A stretch of DNA of 64,000 nt from JACCZR01 sp035296565. GTDB taxonomy: Bacteria; Actinomycetota; Thermoleophilia; Solirubrobacterales; Thermoleophilaceae. Positions 8,769 to 16,798 of this stretch are shown here, piece by piece. Each line of letters begins with the position of its first letter. The stretch's first letter is position 1. The stretch covers positions 62,001-126,000 of the forward strand of contig DATHAQ010000037.1 of assembly GCA_035296565.1 (NCBI GenBank). The letters are read 5' to 3'. The position numbers were made by a program, and so were the translations under genes. Below the pieces are notes generated by a model, which saw only the letters and a program-made list of their open reading frames with translations, did no database searches and was not told where the DNA came from.

Positions 8769-10381
8769 GCGCGCCACTGCACCTCTGGCCCGGGCCCGAC
8801 GAGGCGCCGCCGGAGCTGGCCAAGGGCCGCCACCTGCTCGCCGCCTGCCCGGCGGCGCGCACGGTGTCCATCCCCGGCGGCGTACTGCTCGACGACTGGC
8901 TCGACTTCCCCGCCCGGGTCGAGGTCGAGGAGCGCGCCCGCGCGGCGACGCGCGCCTGGGTCGAGCAGCGACGCGCGGCGCTCACCGCCGAGGGCACCGA
9001 CCTCGGCTGGATCTGGGAGGTCGAGCTCCTCCGCGACGCCTTCCTCCCGGTCGGGCGCCTGCTCGCGTCCGTGCGCGCCGCGGTGAAGGGGCTGGGGGCG
9101 GAGCGTCTGGAGGTGCACGAACTCGACCCGCCGACGGCGGGAGCGCTCGTGGAGGCACTCGCGCCGCTCGGCTGCGCGGTCATGGCGTCGGGAGTCGCGC
9201 CGCTCGCCGTGCCCGACCCGCTCAGCTCGCTCTCGCGCGCCCAGCGTCTGCTGATCGCCTCGGGGGTCGGCGCGCCGCAGCGCGTGCGCGGGAGCGTGCT
9301 GGTGGTCAACGCCCCGACGTCCCTGCCCGTGGCCAAGCAGCTGGCGAATGGGCCAGGCCGCCGGCCCGTGCTCGACCCCGCTTCGCTGCCTGCGCTCGGC
9401 AAGCCCGCGCTGGCGCGCACCCTGTGGCGCGGGGGCTGGGTGGGCGTGCCCGGCGGCCTGCGCCGCCGGCGCTCGGCGAGGAAGGTGCGCCGGGCGCTGG
9501 AGGCCGCGCGCAAGGTGCCGCCGCCGGCTGAGCCCGCCGCCGAGCTGGCCCACGAGCGGGCGCTGGAGCTGCTCGGTCGCCGGGCGCCGGGCACGGTCGC
9601 ACTGGTGGACCGCCACGCCCGCGCGCTGGCCACTGGCCGCATCGAACTGGTGGCCGTGCCCTTCGACAGCCTCTCCAGCGTCCGCGTGCTGCTTGCCGCC
9701 ACCCGGGATGCCGGGGTGCCGTCGCTGCTGGTGCAGCACGGCTACGCGCCCGAGCCCAACGATCCGGACAAGGGACAGGCCGACCACACCGCGGCCTGGG
9801 CCGAGCGCGACGCCCGCGAGGTGCGCGGGCGCCACGGCCGCGAGGCCACCGTGACCGGCAACCCCGCGGCGCCGGCGGGGGCATCCCCGTCCCGGCCCGC
9901 GAGCGGCAGGCCGACGCTGGCGCTGGTCCAGAGCCCGACGGTCTTCTCGGCGCGCTGGGACGCGCGGGTCAGCCAGCGCTTCGTGGCCCAGGCCCTGCGG
10001 ACGCTCGAGGAGGACCGCCCCGGCAGCGAGGTCCTGCTGCGCCCGCACCCGCTCGAGCCCAGTCCCGACGCTTTTCTGAGGCTGGTGCCCGAGGGCTCGT
10101 CGCTACGGGTGCAGGTCGACGTGCGCACGCCGCTGGACCGCCTGCTGGCGCAGTGCGACGCCTGCATCGGCGGCGTCTCCACGGCCACGCTGGAGGCCGG
10201 CGTGGCGGGCCTGCGGACCACCTTCCTCAACGTCACGGGCAGCGAGCTGCCCGAGCCCTTCGAGCGGGAGGGCGAGCTGGAGCAGGAGCGGCTCGCCGAG
10301 GCGTTGGGCGTCGTCGGCCGGCCGCCGGCCACGCAACGCGTGCTCGACCTGATCGATCAGCTGGCGGCCGCGTCGGCGTAG
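8765..10381 (+). CDS. putative GT-B-like glycosyltransferase, candidate pseudaminyl transferase
   Basis: 538 residues, no firm family recognised. The N-terminal half is variable, with long Arg/Ala-rich helices. The C-terminal third looks like the donor half of capsule-type GT-B enzymes: LLRPHPLEPSP (about 421-431) followed by GGVSTATLEAG (about 464-474). An HP motif and a later S-T/S-S motif are what bacterial sialyl- and Kdo-transferases use to hold CMP-sugars. It is translationally coupled (GTGA) to the cytidylyltransferase, which suits a CMP-pseudaminic acid user. The 3' end overlaps a convergent GT2 gene by 25 bases. Treat the function as a hypothesis. Confidence 0.55.
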   Translation: MSAPLHLWPGPDEAPPELAKGRHLLAACPAARTVSIPGGVLLDDWLDFPARVEVEERARAATRAWVEQRRAALTAEGTDLGWIWEVELLRDAFLPVGRLLASVRAAVKGLGAERLEVHELDPPTAGALVEALAPLGCAVMASGVAPLAVPDPLSSLSRAQRLLIASGVGAPQRVRGSVLVVNAPTSLPVAKQLANGPGRRPVLDPASLPALGKPALARTLWRGGWVGVPGGLRRRRSARKVRRALEAARKVPPPAEPAAELAHERALELLGRRAPGTVALVDRHARALATGRIELVAVPFDSLSSVRVLLAATRDAGVPSLLVQHGYAPEPNDPDKGQADHTAAWAERDAREVRGRHGREATVTGNPAAPAGASPSRPASGRPTLALVQSPTVFSARWDARVSQRFVAQALRTLEEDRPGSEVLLRPHPLEPSPDAFLRLVPEGSSLRVQVDVRTPLDRLLAQCDACIGGVSTATLEAGVAGLRTTFLNVTGSELPEPFEREGELEQERLAEALGVVGRPPATQRVLDLIDQLAAASA

Positions 10382-11310
10382 TCGCCGCGGCGGCGGCGCA
10401 CGTTCTCGCGCCAGCCCATCGGGTCGAGCGCCTCCTCCGGCAGCCGGCGCCGCTGCAGGCCGCGCGCGGCGCGCCAGCCCGCGAGCCGTCCGCCCAGCGC
10501 CGCGAAGTCTCGCGAGGCGAGCAGGTCGCCCACCGCCGCCGCGCTCTCCAGCGCCAGCGCCCGTGCGGCGGCCCGGGTGCGCAGCACGCCCCAGCGGCGC
10601 AGCAGGTAGCCGCGGGCCCAGGCGAACTGGCGCCGCTGCCACTGCGAGCGGCGCCCGCTGGAGGCTCCGCCCACGTGGACGGCCAGCGCGCCGGGCGCCA
10701 TCGCCGCCTCCCAGCCCGCCGCCCGCAGGCGCAGCACGGCGTCGAGGTCCTCGCCGTACATGAAGATGCGCTCGTCGAAGCCGCCGACCTGCTCCAGGGC
10801 CTCCCGGCGGAAGGCGCCGGCGGCCCCCGACGGTCCCGCGTGCACGCCGTCGGCCACGTCGGCGTCGGCGGTCGGCCGGCCCTGCAGGCGCGGCCAGGCC
10901 GCCAACGTGGCATCGGCCACCAACCCCGCGCCGTCCACCTTCTGGCGCCCCGGGCGCAGCAGCAGCGGTGTGGTCATGCCCAGCCTCCGGTCCGCGGCCA
11001 GCGGGGCGACCAGGCGCTCCAGGAAGTCGGGGTCGGCCTCCACGTCGTTGTTGAGCACCACGACCGCTTCGCCCTCGCCGGCCGCCGTGCCGGCGTTCAC
11101 CGCCGCCGCGTAGCCGTGGTTGCCCTCCATCGGGACGAGCGTTACGTCCGGCCACTCCTCCCTCACGCGCCGCGCGGTGTCGTCGGGCGAGGCGTTGTCC
11201 ACCACCAGCACGCGGTGGTGCACCGTCTGGGAAGCGAGGGTCTCCAGGCAGCGGCGGGTGAGCTCCCAGCCGCCGTGGACGGGAACCACGACGTCGATAG
11301 AGGGGGTCAT
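10357..11310 (-). CDS. GT2-family glycosyltransferase (rhamnosyltransferase-like)
   Basis: 317 residues. GT-A fold: IDVVVPVHGGWELTRRCLETL at the N-terminus, VVVLNNDVEADPDFLE containing the metal-binding NDV, and MYGEDLDAVLRL with the acidic ED pair further on. This pattern is common to GT2 enzymes that add rhamnose or similar sugars. The start at MTPSIDVV (11310) fits the usual GT2 length; a start at 11331 or 11352 would run into the divergent gene at 11330. Only 19 bases separate the two divergent starts. The sugar is unknown. Confidence 0.82.
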   Translation of the reverse strand: MTPSIDVVVPVHGGWELTRRCLETLASQTVHHRVLVVDNASPDDTARRVREEWPDVTLVPMEGNHGYAAAVNAGTAAGEGEAVVVLNNDVEADPDFLERLVAPLAADRRLGMTTPLLLRPGRQKVDGAGLVADATLAAWPRLQGRPTADADVADGVHAGPSGAAGAFRREALEQVGGFDERIFMYGEDLDAVLRLRAAGWEAAMAPGALAVHVGGASSGRRSQWQRRQFAWARGYLLRRWGVLRTRAAARALALESAAAVGDLLASRDFAALGGRLAGWRAARGLQRRRLPEEALDPMGWRENVRRRRGDYADAAAS

Positions 11311-11329
11311 CGGACTTACAGTCTCGGTC

Positions 11330-12505
11330 ATGGCCGCGCACATCGGGCTCAACCTCGTCTACCTGGTTCCTGGAGCGCAGGGCGGGATGGAGACCTACGC
11401 CCGGGAGTTGATCACCGCGATGACCGCCGTCAGTCCGGAGCCCCGCTTCACCGCCTTCGTCAACCGGGAGGCGACCGAGGCAGGCTCGGCTCCCTGGAAC
11501 GAGCTCATGCCTGCGGTGACCGTTCCGGTGCGCGCAAGCCGCCGCCCGGAGTGGGTGGGGGGAGAGCAGCTGCTGCTGCCGCGCCTGGCACGAAGGCACG
11601 GCGTAGACCTCCTGCACAGCCTCGGCGGGACGGCCCCCGCCCGTGGCCCGCGCCACCGCGTGGTGACGGTCCACGACCTGCACTACCGCACGCGGCCCGA
11701 GGCTCACCTGGGCCTCGCCGGCTGGGGGATGCGGGCGTTGGTGCCGCTCGCGGTGCGCCGCTCGCAGTTGGTGATAACCCCCTCCGAGGCCTCGCGTGCC
11801 GAGATCGTCGAACTGCTGGGCAAGGATCCCGGCGCGGTGGAGGCGATCCCGCACGGCGTGGGCGCCGCGGCACCGTCGAGGGGCCTGGGCGAGGCCGAGG
11901 TGCGCCGGCGCCTCGGGCTGGGCGGGCGCCCGGTGACGCTCAGCCTGTCCGCCAAGCGCCCGCACAAGAACCTCTCGCGGCTCCTGGACGCCCTCGCCTC
12001 GCTGCCCGCCGGCGAGCGCCCCGTACTGGTGCTCGGCGGCTACGCCACCGCACACGAGGAGGACTTGCGCGCACAGGCCGAGCTGCTGGGGTTGGGAAAC
12101 GACGTCCGCTTCCAGGGCTGGATCGATCCCGAGGAGCTCGAGGGGCTGTACGACGCCGCCGCGTTCATGGTGTTCCCGTCGCTGGCCGAGGGCTTCGGGC
12201 TGCCGGTGCTGGAGGCGATGCGCCGGGGCGTGCCTGTCGCCTGCTCTGACATTCCTACGCTTCGGGAGGTCGCCGGCGATGCCGCGCTGCTCGTGGACCC
12301 GCTCAGCGTCGAGCAGATCGCCGGCGCCCTGCGGCGTCTGAGCGAGGGCGGCGAGGAGGCGCGGCGGCTGAGTGAGGCGGGACCGCGGCGGGCGGCGCAG
12401 TTCAGCTGGGAGCGCAGCGCGCGGCTCCACTTGGACGCCTACCGCCGGCTGATGTCAGGAGCGCCGGGCTACGGCGTGGAGGAGGTCGCCGCTTCGCGCG
12501 CTTAG
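11330..12505 (+). CDS. GT4-family glycosyltransferase
   Basis: 391-residue GT-B retaining glycosyltransferase. The N-terminus GLNLVYLVPGAQGGMETYAR carries the glycine-rich acceptor loop. The C-terminal half has LSLSAKRPHKNL and the EX7E motif in SLAEGFGLPVLEAMRRG. Homologous enzymes use GDP-mannose or UDP-sugars in surface glycan assembly. Its last 51 bases are also coding on the opposite strand for the methyltransferase that converges on it, an unusually long coding overlap. Confidence 0.85.
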   Translation: MAAHIGLNLVYLVPGAQGGMETYARELITAMTAVSPEPRFTAFVNREATEAGSAPWNELMPAVTVPVRASRRPEWVGGEQLLLPRLARRHGVDLLHSLGGTAPARGPRHRVVTVHDLHYRTRPEAHLGLAGWGMRALVPLAVRRSQLVITPSEASRAEIVELLGKDPGAVEAIPHGVGAAAPSRGLGEAEVRRRLGLGGRPVTLSLSAKRPHKNLSRLLDALASLPAGERPVLVLGGYATAHEEDLRAQAELLGLGNDVRFQGWIDPEELEGLYDAAAFMVFPSLAEGFGLPVLEAMRRGVPVACSDIPTLREVAGDAALLVDPLSVEQIAGALRRLSEGGEEARRLSEAGPRRAAQFSWERSARLHLDAYRRLMSGAPGYGVEEVAASRA

Positions 12506-13372
12506 GTCGAAGATCCGCGCCAGCGGCCAGGTGGCCTGGGTGGCGGTATCGAGGAGGTGGAGGCCGAGGCCCTCGCGCAGCACCCAGCGTCCGGCCAGCG
12601 CGTACTGGAGGCTGCCGGCGAACCCGCTGGCGCTGGTCGAGGTGGCGACGCGCTCCACGCTCAGTCCGACGGCCTCGATCGCTGTGCGCAGGCCCGCGCC
12701 GGTGAAGTGGTGGCGGTGCCGCGGGACGTCGAGGTGGAACCAGCGGCTCCCGAACAGGCGCGCCTGGGTGCTCCCGAAGTTGGGCACCGTGACCGCCAGC
12801 ATGGCGCCGGGGCGCATCGCGGCGGCAGCGCGGCGCAGGTCGTCCACCGGATCGACCGTGTGCTCGAGCGAGTGCACGAAGGTCACGAGGTCGTACGCCG
12901 AGCTCTCCTGCGCGAGCGAGCCGAGCGTGCCCGCCCGCGCGTCGACCCCCCGCCCGCGCGCGGCCTCCACCGCCTTGGGCGACGGCTCGACGCCGTCCAC
13001 CTGCCAGCCGCGTCCGATCAGCACGGCGCCCAAGGCGCCGCGCCCGCAGCCCACGTCCAGCGCCCGGCCCGGCGCAATCCTGCGCGCGGGCGCCAGCGCC
13101 GGCGCGCTCAGCATGCGCGCCTCCTGCCAGCGGTGGATCGCGCGAGCGGCCAGTGCCGCCGGGCCCTGTTGCCGTTCTGCGTAGGTGTGGGGGGCATAGT
13201 CGGGCGGATACAGCGCGGCCAGCCCCTCCTCCCCGACGAAGGGCAGTGTGCGCCCCGTCCCGCAGATCGCGCAGCGCGCCACCTCGAAGCGCCCGGGGAG
13301 GCCGTGCAGGCGGTCGGGAGAGATGATCCGGCCCGCGCCCAGCGGGCCGTCACAGCAGGCGCAGCGCGTCAC
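12455..13372 (-). CDS. class I SAM-dependent methyltransferase with N-terminal zinc ribbon
   Basis: 305 residues. The N-terminus carries two CxxC pairs (Cys4/Cys7 and Cys34/Cys37), a likely zinc ribbon. The SAM-binding loop ALDVGCGRGALG is at 104-115, with VEPSP as the acidic post-II strand and FVHSLEHTVDP in the catalytic region. Proteins of this layout occur in sugar and O-antigen loci as C- or O-methyltransferases. Its ATG overlaps the stop of the upstream GT4 gene (ATGA), so the two are cotranscribed. The C-terminus overlaps the convergent GT4 gene by 51 bases. Confidence 0.82.
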   Translation of the reverse strand: MTRCACCDGPLGAGRIISPDRLHGLPGRFEVARCAICGTGRTLPFVGEEGLAALYPPDYAPHTYAERQQGPAALAARAIHRWQEARMLSAPALAPARRIAPGRALDVGCGRGALGAVLIGRGWQVDGVEPSPKAVEAARGRGVDARAGTLGSLAQESSAYDLVTFVHSLEHTVDPVDDLRRAAAAMRPGAMLAVTVPNFGSTQARLFGSRWFHLDVPRHRHHFTGAGLRTAIEAVGLSVERVATSTSASGFAGSLQYALAGRWVLREGLGLHLLDTATQATWPLARIFDLSARSGDLLHAVARRS

Positions 13373-14505
13373 CGCCGGTAGGACCTCAACACCGTCTCCA
13401 GCGATTCCGACAGCGACAGGCGCCGCCCGTTGGCCTCGAACCAGTCGGCTGTGCGCTCGCGCAGCCCCGGCCCGGCAGCCTCGACGCGCTCGATCGCGCG
13501 CGCCAGGTCGGTGGGCGCTGGCGAGTCGGCCAGGTACCCGTTCGCTCCGTCCTCGACCAGCTCACTCGCCGCGTTGTCGGGCGCCCGCGCGACCACGCTG
13601 GGCACGCCCTTCGACGAGGCCTCGACCACCACCATCCCGTAGCCCTCGCGCACCGAGGGCAGGACCACGCACAGGGCGCGCGCCAGGGCGGCCTGCACCT
13701 CGTCGCTGTCCACGAAGCCGTGCGAGCGAACCGCGTCGCCCACGCCGAGCCGGGCTATCAGCCGCTCCACCTCGGCGCGTTCCGGGCCGTCGCCGTAGAT
13801 GTCACAGCGCAGCTCGGGCAGCCGCTCGCGCGCCAGCGCCACGGCCTCCACCAGGGCGGGGACCCGCTTCTCGGGTATGTGGCGCCCGGCGAAGACCACC
13901 TTCCGCGCGGCGGGCTCGGGCGTGGGCCGCCCGAGTTCGCCCTCGTACTCGCCCTCCAGGACGGTGGCCTCGCCGCGCAGGCCCTCGTCGCGCAGACGCT
14001 CGGCGTGCAGGCGGGAGAAGCAGAAGGCGCGCTGGCGCACCCGCGCGCAGAGGCGCTGCACGAACGCGCCCACGCGGCCCGCCCGGCCGAGGTACTCGCG
14101 CCAGTACGAGCGGGTCCAGACCTCGTGCCAGTCGACCACCACCGAGAACCGATGCAGCGGGCGCGCCAGCGCGGCCGCCAGCAGCGAGAAGTAAGGAAAG
14201 GAGGCGGTGTGGACGACGTCGTAGCGCCGTCCGCGCAGCAGCAGGTGCGCGAGTACTCCTGCCCCGAACACCAGGGGCGGGAGGATGCGCCGGCGGCCTT
14301 CGGTGTAGAGCTCGAGCCGGGGCCCGACGGCGCGCACGTCGACGCCGGACACGCCCGGACCCTCCCCGCGATCCCACTGGCGCAGGGTCAGGTAGGTCAC
14401 CTCATGGCCGTCGCGGGCCAGCCGCTCGGCCAGGTTGCGGTACCAACGCTCGGCCCCGCCCACCGTGTGGGGGAACAGGCAGTCATAGACGAGGCAGACC
14501 TTCAC
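13369..14505 (-). CDS. GT4-family glycosyltransferase
   Basis: 378 residues, GT-B fold. The N-terminus VCLVYDCLFPHTVGGAERW holds the acceptor-side GGAE motif. VVFAGRHIPEKR opens the donor domain, and the EX7E region is SVREGYGMVVVEASSKG. It is first in a two-gene minus-strand unit with the zinc-ribbon methyltransferase and is divergent from a GT2 gene with a 64-base gap. Cytoplasmic enzyme of surface-glycan assembly; donor and acceptor not readable. Confidence 0.85.
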   Translation of the reverse strand: MKVCLVYDCLFPHTVGGAERWYRNLAERLARDGHEVTYLTLRQWDRGEGPGVSGVDVRAVGPRLELYTEGRRRILPPLVFGAGVLAHLLLRGRRYDVVHTASFPYFSLLAAALARPLHRFSVVVDWHEVWTRSYWREYLGRAGRVGAFVQRLCARVRQRAFCFSRLHAERLRDEGLRGEATVLEGEYEGELGRPTPEPAARKVVFAGRHIPEKRVPALVEAVALARERLPELRCDIYGDGPERAEVERLIARLGVGDAVRSHGFVDSDEVQAALARALCVVLPSVREGYGMVVVEASSKGVPSVVARAPDNAASELVEDGANGYLADSPAPTDLARAIERVEAAGPGLRERTADWFEANGRRLSLSESLETVLRSYRR

Positions 14506-14569
14506 GGGCGACTACCATCGCAGTACGCCGTGGCGCAACTTCGCGCCGGTCCGGCTGCTCTCCTGAACG

Positions 14570-15754
14570 ATGAGCACTCCCGAAGTCACCCGAGGAGGCG
14601 TACGGCAGGCGGCCTCCGCAGTCGAGTCCGACGTGCTCGTGTCGGTCGTGATCCCGTGCCTCAACGAGGCGGCGAACATCGAGCGGTGCGTGGCCCGCGC
14701 CCGGGCCGTGCTCGAAGGCCACGACCTCCGTGGCGAGGTGGTCGTGGCCGACAACGGCTCCGAGGACGGAAGCGCGGCCCTCGCCGAGGCCGCGGGCGCC
14801 CGCGTGATCCACGAGCCCCGGCGCGGCTACGGCAGCGCCTACCTGGCCGGCTTCGCGGCGGCCCAGGGCGTCTACATCGTGATGCTCGACGCCGATCTCA
14901 CCTACGACTTCGAGGAGATCCCCGGCTTCATTGATCGCCTGCACAACGGCGCCGAGCTGGTGATGGGCGACCGCATGGACAACATCCACCCGGGCGCCAT
15001 GCCGTGGCTTCACCGCTACGTCGGCAACCCCGTGCTCACCGGCGTGCTGAACCTCTTCTTCCGCACCGGCGTCAAGGACGCCCACTGCGGCATGCGGGCC
15101 GTGCGCCGCGAAGTGCTGCCCCGCCTCGACCTGCGCACGACCGGCATGGAGTTCGCCTCCGAGATGGTCATCCGCGCGGCCAAGGAGGACCTGGCCATCG
15201 AGGAGGTGCCGATCGAGTACCACCCGCGCGGCGGCGAGTCCAAGCTCTCGAGCTTCCGCGACGGCTGGCGGCACCTGCGTTTCCTGCTCGTCCACAGCCC
15301 CACCCACCTGTTCATCATCCCCGGTGGGCTGCTCACGCTCGTGGGCGCGCTGATCTCCCTCACCGTCGTCGCACAGCTCGACGTGTTCGGGCGCCAGTGG
15401 CAGCTGCATACGCTCGTCGGTGGGGCGCTGCTCACCGTCGTCGGGGTGCAGATAGTCGGTCTGGGGCTGAGCGCCCACGCTTACGGCACCTACTTCATGG
15501 GCGAGCGCGACCCCTGGTTCGACCGCATGCGCGCCCGATTCCGCCTCGAGCACGGCCTCATGCTCGGCGCGGCCGTGCTGTTCGCGGGCGTCGTGGTGGG
15601 TGCCGTGATCTTCGTCACCTGGGCCCAGCGCGGCTTCGGCGAGCTGGCCGAGCTGCGGCTGGCCGTCCTTGCGGCCACCCTCGCGATCGTCGGCGTGCAG
15701 ATCGTCTTCTCCTCGTTCCTGATCTCCATACTGGGCCTGCGCCGCCGGCGCTGA
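14570..15754 (+). CDS. GT2 glycosyltransferase with C-terminal membrane helices (DPM1/GtrB-like)
   Basis: 394 residues. The N-terminal GT-A domain (about 20-240) has VVIPCLNEAANIERCV, VVADNGSEDGS and the metal motif MLDADLTYDFEEIP. Four hydrophobic helices follow. The layout matches polyprenyl-phosphate glycosyltransferases, which load a sugar onto undecaprenyl phosphate at the inner membrane for use by GT-C enzymes on the outside. The two large polytopic proteins in this locus are possible users. It converges on gmd with stop and stop directly abutting (15754/15755). Confidence 0.85.
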   Translation: MSTPEVTRGGVRQAASAVESDVLVSVVIPCLNEAANIERCVARARAVLEGHDLRGEVVVADNGSEDGSAALAEAAGARVIHEPRRGYGSAYLAGFAAAQGVYIVMLDADLTYDFEEIPGFIDRLHNGAELVMGDRMDNIHPGAMPWLHRYVGNPVLTGVLNLFFRTGVKDAHCGMRAVRREVLPRLDLRTTGMEFASEMVIRAAKEDLAIEEVPIEYHPRGGESKLSSFRDGWRHLRFLLVHSPTHLFIIPGGLLTLVGALISLTVVAQLDVFGRQWQLHTLVGGALLTVVGVQIVGLGLSAHAYGTYFMGERDPWFDRMRARFRLEHGLMLGAAVLFAGVVVGAVIFVTWAQRGFGELAELRLAVLAATLAIVGVQIVFSSFLISILGLRRRR

Positions 15755-16741
15755 TCAGCCGACCTGCTTCTGCGGCACCCCACTGGCCAATAGCTCGAGG
15801 TCGTGATCGACCATCAGCCGGATGAGCTGCTCGAAGCTCGTCGCCGGCTTCCAGCCCAGCTGCGCTTCGGCCTTGCTGTAGTCGCCCACCAGGTGCTCGA
15901 CCTCGGCGGGGCGCAAGAACTTTCGGTCGATGCGCACGTAGTCGTCGGTGTCGAGGCCCGCCTGGTCGAAGGCGATGTCCACCAGCTCGCGGACGCTGTG
16001 CTTCTCGCCCGTGGCGATCACGTAGTCGTCGGGCTCGTCCTGCTGGAGCATGAGCCACATGGCCTCGACGTAGTCCTTGGCGTAGCCCCAGTCGCGCTCG
16101 GCGTCGAGGTTGCCCAGCGCCAGCTCGCTCTTGAGCCCGAGCTTGATAGCGGCCGCCTCGTGGGTGACCTTGCGGGTCACGAACTCCAGGCCGCGGCGCG
16201 GGCCCTCGTGGTTGAAGAGGATCCCCGAGGAGGCGTGCAGGCCGTAGGACTCGCGGTAGTTGACCGTGATGAAATGGCCGTAGGCCTTCGCCACGCCGTA
16301 GGGGCTGCGTGGATAGAACGGCGTGCTCTCGCGCTGGGGGACCTCGCGCACCATGCCGAACATCTCCGAGGAGGAGGCCTGGTAGAAGCGGGCCTCGGGC
16401 ACGACCTCGCGCATCGCCTCGAGCATGCGGGTGACGCCGGTGCCCGTGAACTCGGCGGTCAGCACCGGCTGACTCCAGGAGGCGGCCACGAAGGACATGG
16501 CGGCCAGGTTGTAGATCTCGTCGGGCTCACACGCGCGCAGAACGTCGCCCAGCGAGCGCTGGTCGAGCAGGTCGCCGGTGTGCAGGACGAGGTCGTCGCG
16601 GATGTGCTCCAGCCGCCCGAACGCCTCGCTGGAGGAGCGCCGGACCATCCCGTGCACCTCGTAGCCCTTCTCGAGCAGCAGGTCGGCGAGGTGGGAGCCG
16701 TCCTGCCCGGTGATGCCGGTGATCAGAGCGCGTCTGGCCAT
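15755..16741 (-). CDS. gmd: GDP-mannose 4,6-dehydratase
   Basis: 328 residues, extended SDR. The NADP loop TGITGQDGSHL (8-18) and GMVRRSSS (31-38) are diagnostic for GMD. Catalytic residues are Ser124/Glu126 and Tyr148-x3-Lys152 (YGVAKAYGH). HEGPRRGLEFVTRK binds the GDP-sugar. It makes GDP-4-keto-6-deoxy-mannose, precursor of GDP-rhamnose, GDP-fucose and related deoxysugars; no matching reductase (Rmd or Fcl) is seen in this window. It is divergent from the large membrane protein at 16799 with a 57-base gap. Confidence 0.93.
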   Translation of the reverse strand: MARRALITGITGQDGSHLADLLLEKGYEVHGMVRRSSSEAFGRLEHIRDDLVLHTGDLLDQRSLGDVLRACEPDEIYNLAAMSFVAASWSQPVLTAEFTGTGVTRMLEAMREVVPEARFYQASSSEMFGMVREVPQRESTPFYPRSPYGVAKAYGHFITVNYRESYGLHASSGILFNHEGPRRGLEFVTRKVTHEAAAIKLGLKSELALGNLDAERDWGYAKDYVEAMWLMLQQDEPDDYVIATGEKHSVRELVDIAFDQAGLDTDDYVRIDRKFLRPAEVEHLVGDYSKAEAQLGWKPATSFEQLIRLMVDHDLELLASGVPQKQVG

Positions 16742-16798
16742 GGCGACGGCAGGCTAGCGGGACTCGCGCGGCCCCTCGCTCACTAGCCTCGGGCGGCT

